A DNA stretch of 64,000 nt, taken from contig NZ_CP009451.1 of the NCBI RefSeq assembly GCF_000757825.1, positions 496,001-560,000 on the forward strand, read 5' to 3'. The notes under the pieces were generated by a model that did not search any database, was not told where the DNA came from, and saw only the letters and a program-made list of their open reading frames with translations. Shown piece by piece: positions 54,381-62,087 of the stretch (its first letter is position 1; each line of letters begins with the position of its first letter). Source of the stretch: Cedecea neteri. Its GTDB lineage: Bacteria > Pseudomonadota > Gammaproteobacteria > Enterobacterales > Enterobacteriaceae. The position numbers were made by a program, and so were the translations under genes.

Positions 54381-55136
54381 ATCATCCATTTCCATAAAAC
54401 GCAGAAACTCATGTTTCAATAAAGGTTTCGATAGAAAAAAGCCTTGAAACAAACATGGGTTTCTTTTAAGAAGTGAGTATTGAGCATCAGTTTCTATATT
54501 CTCAATCACTGCAATGGCATTAATACTGGCTATTAAAGACAAACACCCCGTTACAATGGATAGCGATCTTTCATTTGAGTCAATTTCATTTAGCAAATCA
54601 CCAGATAACTTCACATAGTCAAAATGATATTTTGAAAGAGTATCAATGTTACTGTAGCCGGAACCAAAATCATCAAGGGACAATGCCAGTCCCATAACTT
54701 TCAATCGATTGAACAACTGCACCATTTGTTTATGATTGGGCAAAGGATAACGCTCGGTAAGCTCCAGGATAAAATTAATATTTTTCGGCATTCCCTGCAC
54801 TAACGAAAAGATATCGTTAATAAAAAACTGACTTTGAAAGTGTAAACCAGACACATTCAAGCTAATGCTAATATCTTTCATTACTGACCATGACTTAACA
54901 TCATCCCTGACCAAATGAAAAAGATGTAAAGTCAAAGGAATTATACAGCCAGATGATTCCGCCTGAGAAATAAATTCAAGCGGGTTTATTTCCACGCCTG
55001 CATTATTTCTCCAACGTAAAAAAACCTCTACGCAGTCAAACAACTGCGTCACATTATTATATATAGGCTGATACATAACATAAAACTCACCGTTATTAAT
55101 AGCTGAGTAAATCTTTCTTTTTGATAAAAAACTCAT
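54369..55136 (-). CDS. Stand-alone EAL-domain protein (putative c-di-GMP phosphodiesterase)
   Basis: A 255-residue EAL domain with no sensor or membrane part. The signature motif is EVF (Glu37 kept, AL changed), but the other catalytic positions are intact: Asn in LNVSG, Glu in ELTER, Asp-Asp in LDDFGSGYSN, Lys in VKLSGD, Glu in IENIE and Gln in FQGFF. Activity is therefore plausible, though a degenerate binding role is possible. It is the last gene of the adhesin operon, 52 bases after the LuxR-type gene, so c-di-GMP turnover is tied to adhesin expression. Confidence 0.85.
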   Translation of the reverse strand: MSFLSKRKIYSAINNGEFYVMYQPIYNNVTQLFDCVEVFLRWRNNAGVEINPLEFISQAESSGCIIPLTLHLFHLVRDDVKSWSVMKDISISLNVSGLHFQSQFFINDIFSLVQGMPKNINFILELTERYPLPNHKQMVQLFNRLKVMGLALSLDDFGSGYSNIDTLSKYHFDYVKLSGDLLNEIDSNERSLSIVTGCLSLIASINAIAVIENIETDAQYSLLKRNPCLFQGFFLSKPLLKHEFLRFMEMDDLEF

Positions 55137-55188
55137 TGCATAACCTCGACAAAACTTTTAACTAAATCTACATGCTGCTCGCTAGCGA

Positions 55189-55746
55189 CTAAGTTAAAAA
55201 AATCCGCATATTTCTTATTTGCTGAACTTTATTATACATACCAACAACGTTGCTAACGTTTAGTTTCCTCATAATTTCAGAGCGACAATAATAAACACTC
55301 TTCATCGAAATATTAAGAATCGTTGATATAGAAGAAAAAGAATAATTTTCCATAATTAATGTTATTAACATTGTCTCTCGATGAGAAAAAAAATCCTTGT
55401 ACATGCAGTTATGTATTAGCGAACCCCCCTCATCACTATTAGTAAAAGCCACTTTAAGATCATCATACAACTGTTCACAAGATCCTTTAGCGACAACATA
55501 TATTGCACGACTACTCCCCCCTGGTATTTGGAACAATTTAAAATCATTTTTATGATCCATTAAAATAACGATCAAAGCATCATCATCGAATTTCTGTGCC
55601 TTACTTATTTGATAACAATTTTCAGGTTCGACTAGAATAACTACGGAATATCTCTCTGGTATAAGGTGTTCAAGATTATTTATAATAGTAGCTACACCTT
55701 TGGCTAAAAAAAAATTTGCGCCAACGAATATAATTTCCTTTAACAT
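55189..55746 (-). CDS. LuxR-type HTH regulator of the adhesin operon
   Basis: A 185-residue regulator. The N-terminal 115 residues resemble a receiver-type alpha/beta domain without an evident phosphorylation pocket. The C-terminal LuxR HTH reads FFSHRETMLITLIMENYSFSSI, then ILNISMKSVYYCRSEIMRKLNV. It is similar in build to FimZ/CsgD/RcsB-like regulators of surface structures. Its ATG is one base after the stop of the second MotB-like gene, so it is in the same transcript. Confidence 0.8.
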   Translation of the reverse strand: MLKEIIFVGANFFLAKGVATIINNLEHLIPERYSVVILVEPENCYQISKAQKFDDDALIVILMDHKNDFKLFQIPGGSSRAIYVVAKGSCEQLYDDLKVAFTNSDEGGSLIHNCMYKDFFSHRETMLITLIMENYSFSSISTILNISMKSVYYCRSEIMRKLNVSNVVGMYNKVQQIRNMRIFLT

Positions 55747-55747
55747 A

Positions 55748-56509
55748 TCACTCTGTCCCTAAGATATATATTTTACCACCCGCCGCATCTACCTTCCCGC
55801 CATAGATGCTTATAGAAATGTTTTTATTAGGCACATCCTTATCCAACAAGACATTTCTCACCGCCATAATTCGCAAATAAGTTAATCGGTTTGAAACGGC
55901 AGAACTCGCCGATGAAACACCCCAAATGAGAACTTTTTGGTTATTGGCAAAACTTTGCGAAAACAAACTATTCAGTTCAGACTTCACTTCATCATCAATT
56001 ACAACAGTATCTTTAGGGTATAAAATAGCAAGCAGTTTATCTCTTTCCTTTTTCACAATAACTTTATCTATTACATTTTCGTTCTGAACGACTGGATCGC
56101 TAGTGACATTTACAATCAGAGTTTTTCCAGATGATGCTGAAGGTTTATCATTTTTTTGGTTAGATAAAGCCAGGTTATTTACATCATTAATTGCTGCACC
56201 TAAGGATGCCTTGGCTGGATCACCGTCCGCCCCTGCCTCGGATGAGGATTCATTCTTTGCCTCTACGCTACGGTCTTTGTTAATCATAAGGTCAACTCGA
56301 CTTTTGTAAGGTTCTTTATTCACCGCTGCATTTTCCAGCGAAGATTTGTTTTTATTATCCGCATTAATCACGCGTAGCCTCGAAGACTCCATACCTAATA
56401 CAAAGATAGCGATAGCGAATATCGCTGAGAGGAAGAGTAAATTTAAGACTAAATTCATTAGCGCATCAACATACCCTGGCCAGAAATCTATTTCTTCCTG
56501 CTTACTCAT
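55748..56509 (-). CDS. MotB/SiiA-like proton-channel subunit, membrane Asp present
   Basis: A 253-residue protein with one N-terminal membrane segment (about 12-40) and a periplasmic remainder. WPGYVDALMNLVLNLLFL places an Asp at 15, where MotB, TolR, ExbD and Salmonella SiiA carry their proton-accepting Asp. A low-complexity linker (60-150) leads to a C-terminal OmpA-like fold (LIWGVSSASSAVSNRLTYLRIMAVRNVLL) that may touch peptidoglycan. In SPI-4, SiiA and SiiB form a proton channel that controls the SiiE adhesin. The paralogue encoded just upstream lacks this Asp. Confidence 0.8.
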   Translation of the reverse strand: MSKQEEIDFWPGYVDALMNLVLNLLFLSAIFAIAIFVLGMESSRLRVINADNKNKSSLENAAVNKEPYKSRVDLMINKDRSVEAKNESSSEAGADGDPAKASLGAAINDVNNLALSNQKNDKPSASSGKTLIVNVTSDPVVQNENVIDKVIVKKERDKLLAILYPKDTVVIDDEVKSELNSLFSQSFANNQKVLIWGVSSASSAVSNRLTYLRIMAVRNVLLDKDVPNKNISISIYGGKVDAAGGKIYILGTE

Positions 56510-56533
56510 GATGCCTCACAAAAAATTAAAAAA

Positions 56534-57316
56534 TCACTCTATCGTGGGTTTATCATCCCTGATGAATTTAATCTTAACCGCATTTTGATTACTAACATCG
56601 GGAGACACGGGGATTAATTTGACAATGACTTTTTCCCGCTCGTAACCACTGTCAAGAAAATAATTACGTACTGCAAGTATGCGTATATAAGCAATACGCG
56701 ATGCAGTTTCAACATCAACCGAAGCTGATGCAGAGATGGTGACGCGATACCCCACGAGGTGTTGTTCAACTATGGTAGTTGACATTTTTTTTGCTGCCTC
56801 ACTCAGCTTGTAGATCCCATCGGAAAACTGATACGTGATATCTGAATCATCTTCACTTTTTCTTTCAGACAGCACTTTTCGATCGTTTTCAATAACTACG
56901 TGATTATTAATTGAACCTTCATTGCCCGGCATGTCTAGCAAAGGATTAGAACCCTTTTTTTGCAGGCCATTACTGCTCTCTTGCACTATGGAAAGTACGC
57001 GAACCGCTTCGCTACTCTTTAAATTCAACGCCGCATCACTGTTCCCTATATCTGCCACAGCAGTCGTTTTTTCTCCTTCGGATGCCGCCAGCTCTTTTTT
57101 ATCATTTTGAACCGCACCTCCTACCGGAGAGGTTAATTTTATGTCACCGTCGATGTTTGGCTTAAACCCCTGGACTATTTTCTCATGAATGCTTGCACCA
57201 ATTTGAAAAATCCCCAGACCAAGTACGGCGATAAGAAGCAACAAACTAATCCCCAGGCCGGCGACAGCTGCAACATAACCGGGCCAAACATTTGGCCCCC
57301 CACCAGATGTTTTCAT
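56534..57316 (-). CDS. MotB/SiiA-like subunit paralogue lacking the membrane Asp
   Basis: A 260-residue paralogue of the next gene, with the same layout. WPGYVAAVAGLGISLLLL aligns with WPGYVDALMNLVLNLLFL, but the Asp is Ala (residue 16). The periplasmic part ends in a similar OmpA-like domain (VTISASASVDVETASRIAYIRILAVRNYFL). It should not carry protons by itself. A mixed dimer with the Asp-bearing paralogue, around a pentamer of the MotA-like protein, is the simplest model. It lies 9 bases after the RTX gene and 24 before its paralogue. Confidence 0.78.
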   Translation of the reverse strand: MKTSGGGPNVWPGYVAAVAGLGISLLLLIAVLGLGIFQIGASIHEKIVQGFKPNIDGDIKLTSPVGGAVQNDKKELAASEGEKTTAVADIGNSDAALNLKSSEAVRVLSIVQESSNGLQKKGSNPLLDMPGNEGSINNHVVIENDRKVLSERKSEDDSDITYQFSDGIYKLSEAAKKMSTTIVEQHLVGYRVTISASASVDVETASRIAYIRILAVRNYFLDSGYEREKVIVKLIPVSPDVSNQNAVKIKFIRDDKPTIE

Positions 57317-57325
57317 ATGATGTCT

Positions 57326-60322
57326 TTAAACAATAATCGTACCGTTGCTAATTAATGTATGGATATCCGTGGGCAGCGTATTAACATTTGTTAAAAATAT
57401 AGTTTGGCTATTCGTGCCCGGACCATTGCCATCTACGTCAATAATAATCGCTGTCCCTGTTTTTCCACTATCCCAACCCAGTGTGCCAGCCTGAGTTGTG
57501 TTATTACGAATACTGACGATCCATTGGCTGATGTCACTAGTGTCTTTGTTATATCCTTCCAGTAATTGTGAAATATCTATGCGGTCACCGTTAGTACCAT
57601 CCCAAACCTGGAAGTCACGGATCACATCAACAGAACTCCCCGTAGCATCGCCACGTTTCCAAACGAATAAATCATTATCGTTTACGTTAGTAAGATTTTG
57701 ACCATTAAACCAGCCAGTGCCGCCGCGACCATACATAATATCGTTGCCCCGGCCTCCGGTAATAATATCGTTACCCCCGCCACCCATGATGTAATCATTA
57801 CCTGCGCCACCATTTATAATATCATTACCCCGCCCCATATCCTGGGTAAACATGAGTCCGGTGCCACTGAGAAACTGGCTTCGTGCATCCGCAACGGTGG
57901 AGCTTACAACGCCGCTGTTGTTAAAAGTTGAGGAACCATTCGCACCGACGTCCGTTTCAGCGACATAGTCATTTATACTGCTATTTTGGACCCCCCAGCC
58001 GCCGCCATTACCTCCTCCGGGATTTCGAGTTGGGCCTAAGGTTGTTCCGCTACTACCAACGGTATTCCCCCCCCCGGCCGCTGCGCCAAGCCCACCCGCG
58101 AAACCGCCGCTGCCACCATACACGCCGCCGCCGCCGCCGCCGCCATATCCGCCAATACCATTCGAACCACTCCAACCGGAGAAACCATCACCGAATATAA
58201 TATCGTCTCCCTCTCCGGCATCTATGTAATCATCTCCACCTCCGGCAAGGCCACCTCGGGAGTTCCCACTCGGATCACCGGCATAAGGGTGTCTCCCGCC
58301 GCCTCCGCCAGAACCATCGCCAAATATCAGATCGCCTTGTGCGGTACCGACAATATTATCGTTACTGCCGCCGCCATTTCCTCCAGCATAGGAACTGCCG
58401 CTTGTCCATTTTGAACTGCTCCCGCCATTACCAGACCCGTCGGCCCAAATAATCATTGCGTTATCACTGGACTTAAACGACAGAGAATCATTGATTTTGA
58501 ATTCGGACTCGCTCCTTACTGAAGGCTGCGTAATGCTGTAATCCACGCGCGCGAAGCTCCCCTGCTGGTTAGCATCAGTCTGCGTATAAGCAATAGTCAC
58601 TCTGCCCAGCATAATATCTTCAAGTGTTACGCTGTTCGCCAGTACACCTTCTTTATAAACTAAGGTATTCGTTAAATTATAGAATGTTATTGTAATATTT
58701 TTAGGGAAATCGCTGGCCAGTCCAAAGTGGCCTGCTGTTAACGTTTCCGTAGCCCGCGAAGAGTTTATTAAAATATTATTATCCATCGCATCAATGCTGC
58801 TTCCGCTGGATAATAACAGCGCGACTTTATCAATAAACACTGGGGGATTAACATCAGCAATAATCACTAAGGGTTGCGTTGACCCCTGCTGGTTTCCAGC
58901 AACATCGGTAACGATCACTTGTAACCTGTTGGTGTCATTGGCACGAAGATTAACAGAGATATCCTGTTTATCTCCGGTCATTGTAAAGTTAGCCAACTCC
59001 TCCCCGGCATCGAATTTATTATTATTATTTAAATCATTAAAAACAATCGCCTGGCTTCCTTTTTCGCCACTTACCGTCACCGTGACCTTAGTATTATAAG
59101 TAATATTATCATTATTAATGCCGCTATCACTCCCAGGTGTTAATGTTACCTGAGAATCAGGCACGGTATTATCAATCGTAATATCCGCCAGCTTTGTCGA
59201 AGCACTTTGATTACCTGTAATATCTTCTTGTAAGACTTTCAGATTGTTATATTCACCTTGTGCAAGATATGCAACATCCACAACGCCTTGCGCACTCCCT
59301 TTTAGGGTTGTTTGTCCAATCAACTCACCTTCATCTAACTTGTTATTATTGTTGCTGTCATTATATATTTTAACTGTTGCTCCTAGCTCTCCTTTCACGT
59401 TAAAGGAGAGGTTATTTTTTGCCGTGATAAAATCATCATTTTTCACACCAGAATCTGATTTCTTATCAAGTAGTGCTTCAGCCACGTCGGGCGCAATGGT
59501 ATCTAACAAAAAATTTACCGCAGGCAAAACCTGTCCGGATGAAGTAGACCCCGTAACCACAATATTGCCTTGTCCCAATTGAGCAAGCTCTTCTGCCGTC
59601 AAAGTAATAGCAACGGGAAGCTCCGCGCCTGCCCCTGTTACCTGACGAGTTACAGTCCCATTGGTACCGGCAAATGAAAGTGATACGACGGTCCCTGAAG
59701 CTGCAACGACACTGACAACCCCGTCTGTCGACTGAGCCTCAATTGCATTCACACCGTCTATGCTTGCTTTGGTCAAATCCAATTTTGTCGGCACAGGCGT
59801 TGATGTTGGAGGAAGAGTAGTTGTTGTTGTTGCACCGCCGCTTTCGCCCCCTCCACCTCCGCCACCCAAGAAAACTCCCGCTACAGCCCCTACCGCTCCG
59901 ATGATAGTTGCTGTTGGAGCCCATTTAAGTATCGTCGCAAAAATACCATCTGGTGCCACTGCCGTGGACGTGGCATTCTCACTCACAGCGCTTGCAGATC
60001 CCGCAGTCTTATTGTCCGAAGCACCACTGTCACTGACCAGTACATCCTCATTAGATTGATCCGCACTCGCAACAGCCACATCACTTAATTCACTAACTTC
60101 CATTTTACCGGCCATGCGTAACAGCGCTGCGCCTTCGATCTCTTTGTCAGTAAATTGAATTTTAAATTGGCTATCAATCATTGACCTTAGCGCACCATCC
60201 TTGATTACTGCACGTTTCCCAGACCTTAAGGTAATAACAAGGTCGGTATCTGCTACTTTTATTTCTTTAACATCACTTAGGGCAATATTATTTAATGTAA
60301 TTTTCGTATCTGCGGTGGCCAT
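57326..60322 (-). CDS. BapA-prefix/RTX type I secretion adhesin
   Basis: A 998-residue surface protein. Residues 1-75 are a BapA-prefix-like domain (DLVITLRSGKRAVIKD). A hydrophobic segment (about 128-152) followed by a Gly7 run may hold the protein in the membrane. Ig-like repeats (about 165-560) contain EF-hand-like loops (NDSNNNNKLDEGE, NDLNNNNKFDAGEE). A Gly/Ser/Asn-rich region (about 630-800) leads to RTX nonapeptides (GGAGNDYIMGGGGNDIITGG, about 825-860), then the DLFVWKRGDA...DRIDISQLL segment and a hydrophobic tail, as in type I-secreted LapA/BapA proteins. No N-terminal signal peptide. It lies between MotA-like and MotB-like genes, so it is a likely client of that channel. Confidence 0.85.
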   Translation of the reverse strand: MATADTKITLNNIALSDVKEIKVADTDLVITLRSGKRAVIKDGALRSMIDSQFKIQFTDKEIEGAALLRMAGKMEVSELSDVAVASADQSNEDVLVSDSGASDNKTAGSASAVSENATSTAVAPDGIFATILKWAPTATIIGAVGAVAGVFLGGGGGGGESGGATTTTTLPPTSTPVPTKLDLTKASIDGVNAIEAQSTDGVVSVVAASGTVVSLSFAGTNGTVTRQVTGAGAELPVAITLTAEELAQLGQGNIVVTGSTSSGQVLPAVNFLLDTIAPDVAEALLDKKSDSGVKNDDFITAKNNLSFNVKGELGATVKIYNDSNNNNKLDEGELIGQTTLKGSAQGVVDVAYLAQGEYNNLKVLQEDITGNQSASTKLADITIDNTVPDSQVTLTPGSDSGINNDNITYNTKVTVTVSGEKGSQAIVFNDLNNNNKFDAGEELANFTMTGDKQDISVNLRANDTNRLQVIVTDVAGNQQGSTQPLVIIADVNPPVFIDKVALLLSSGSSIDAMDNNILINSSRATETLTAGHFGLASDFPKNITITFYNLTNTLVYKEGVLANSVTLEDIMLGRVTIAYTQTDANQQGSFARVDYSITQPSVRSESEFKINDSLSFKSSDNAMIIWADGSGNGGSSSKWTSGSSYAGGNGGGSNDNIVGTAQGDLIFGDGSGGGGGRHPYAGDPSGNSRGGLAGGGDDYIDAGEGDDIIFGDGFSGWSGSNGIGGYGGGGGGGVYGGSGGFAGGLGAAAGGGNTVGSSGTTLGPTRNPGGGNGGGWGVQNSSINDYVAETDVGANGSSTFNNSGVVSSTVADARSQFLSGTGLMFTQDMGRGNDIINGGAGNDYIMGGGGNDIITGGRGNDIMYGRGGTGWFNGQNLTNVNDNDLFVWKRGDATGSSVDVIRDFQVWDGTNGDRIDISQLLEGYNKDTSDISQWIVSIRNNTTQAGTLGWDSGKTGTAIIIDVDGNGPGTNSQTIFLTNVNTLPTDIHTLISNGTIIV

Positions 60323-60327
60323 ATTGT

Positions 60328-61701
60328 TTAATCTCTATCTACTGACATTGAAACAATTGTACGTAATTTAGCTGATACACCCTCAAAGGAGTAACGGCAG
60401 GCATTTAGCCCGTCGAGAATCATCGAAACTTCATTCCCAACAGAAAATACCTTCCCCTCTGATGCATCTAATGCTTCGGCTAACAAGGTATTGAACAACG
60501 CCATTTTTTCGCTTGAGGTGTTAATAGCTTTTAATATGTCATTATTTGAAAGTAACAATTTTGTATTTTGCCCTTGCTGCTCAGAACGCAAACTAGTGAG
60601 TTGCTCATTTATTTGCTGCCATGAATCAATCCAGTGGGAGCCAGAACTCAATACAGTTGTGAATTTTTTATCGATGAGGTTACGCTCATTGAGCGCCTTT
60701 GCGGTCGCAGTCATTGCCTCTGTGACTGCACTAAGCTGCTGGGTAACATTAAAGAATTTTGATAGTAAATCATCCTTGATCATTACCAACTGAACCATCT
60801 CTGAATCGCTCACCTGCGTTTTTTCATTTACCACCTGCAGAGCAGCATAATTCATGGATAACTTATCGAAGGTATCGAATGCCGTATCGTGAACCCGCCC
60901 CAGTAATGTGGTGGCAGTTTTCCCCACGGAGAGTACAACAGCGCCGAGTATCAAAGATCCCAACAAGCCATAAAGTGAAGCAACGAATGCAGTACCCATG
61001 CTCTTCATCGGAGCCTGAAGTTGCACAAGCATGGCACTAAACATTGCCGTTGGGTCACTATTATCCCCCCCGCCGGTTAACGCGGCGAAAAGTTTGCCCA
61101 AATCCTCAAGTGCGCCAAGCAGGCCGATAAACGTTCCCACCAGCCCAATGCCAACCAATGCTCCTGCAATAAAGCCCGGGAAAGAAAGTCTCTCGCCGAT
61201 CTCTTTTTCAGCATGCTCGACCTGACGCTGCAATTCATTTCGGTGATGATTTAAAGGATTTTCGACATAGCTGACTAATAAACCAAAGGCCTCTTTATAG
61301 GGCATCGCATGTGATAAACCATTGACCAGGGTGGCATATTGAGAACTATCGCTTCTACGCCATTTTCTGGCAAAAGAATCGTAGAAAAATAATTTTATTA
61401 ATGTCCACCCAGCCAAAACAATACCCATGATTAAAAAAGCAAAAATAGTATATACCAATGCCGGATGCGGCGTGGATTTTATAGATGAAACGATGTCATC
61501 AAGAAAAAGGAAAACACCGCCAGCAACCAACAAAATCACTGACCAGAAGGCCTTTATAAAATAAATAAAATATCTAACCCCAACACTAGCACATGCATAA
61601 AAAGCATCGAATCTCTTGAAAGAGAAGGTTTTCATCTTCTTAGCCCCAGCGAATACAAAGTAAAATAAAATGACAGGCACACTAACAACGCCGGCAGCCA
61701 T
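60328..61701 (-). CDS. MotA/SiiB-like proton-channel membrane protein
   Basis: A 457-residue inner-membrane protein. Two segments near 45-70 and 80-105 are followed by the conserved MotA/TolQ/ExbB pair: FPGFIAGALVGIGLVGTFIGL (about 174-194) and LQAPMKSMGTAFVASLYGLL (about 229-248). The C-terminal 190 residues are soluble and helical. The size and layout match SiiB of Salmonella SPI-4 (about 460 residues) better than MotA (about 295). It is first in the six-gene operon, 5 bases before the RTX gene. ZorA of the Zorya defence system has similar topology, but no Zorya partner genes are present. Confidence 0.82.
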   Translation of the reverse strand: MAAGVVSVPVILFYFVFAGAKKMKTFSFKRFDAFYACASVGVRYFIYFIKAFWSVILLVAGGVFLFLDDIVSSIKSTPHPALVYTIFAFLIMGIVLAGWTLIKLFFYDSFARKWRRSDSSQYATLVNGLSHAMPYKEAFGLLVSYVENPLNHHRNELQRQVEHAEKEIGERLSFPGFIAGALVGIGLVGTFIGLLGALEDLGKLFAALTGGGDNSDPTAMFSAMLVQLQAPMKSMGTAFVASLYGLLGSLILGAVVLSVGKTATTLLGRVHDTAFDTFDKLSMNYAALQVVNEKTQVSDSEMVQLVMIKDDLLSKFFNVTQQLSAVTEAMTATAKALNERNLIDKKFTTVLSSGSHWIDSWQQINEQLTSLRSEQQGQNTKLLLSNNDILKAINTSSEKMALFNTLLAEALDASEGKVFSVGNEVSMILDGLNACRYSFEGVSAKLRTIVSMSVDRD

Positions 61702-62087
61702 AATTAGGCAAGCTCATCAGACACTGATATATGTGATACTTAACAACACCCGCAATCACGATTATAACTTTGCAAGCAAGAAAATTCCTAGTCAGCTCGG
61801 GATGGATGAGTAATATTACACAAAACCCAATTACGCCCACGCAAAAAAAACACACCTCAGGAAGAGCATAACACCATGTTAAGAAAGGTTTTTTAATTTA
61901 AATAAACACTGCATTAGTACACATAACTTAAGACAAAAAGGCCGATCGCCAGAATGATCACTGATTCATTAATTGTTTAACATTTGTTTTGAGTTAGAAT
62001 GAATAAATAATACTTTGGATTTATGCAACATCTACAACTCCAAACATTTACCAACTTCTCTCTAATCATATAGAAGTGTATTTTTCT
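61702..62087. promoter_or_regulatory. Divergent control region of the two adhesin units
   Basis: 386 bases of AT-rich DNA between the minus-strand six-gene operon and the plus-strand giant adhesin gene. Both promoters must lie here. I see no clear operator, and no ORF worth annotating. Confidence 0.5.

Noticed and set aside
60328..61701. ZorA of a Zorya anti-phage system
   Set aside because: Topology is similar, but the partner genes here are an RTX adhesin and SiiA-like proteins; no ZorC, ZorD or ZorE homologue is present, so a Sii-like adhesin channel fits better.
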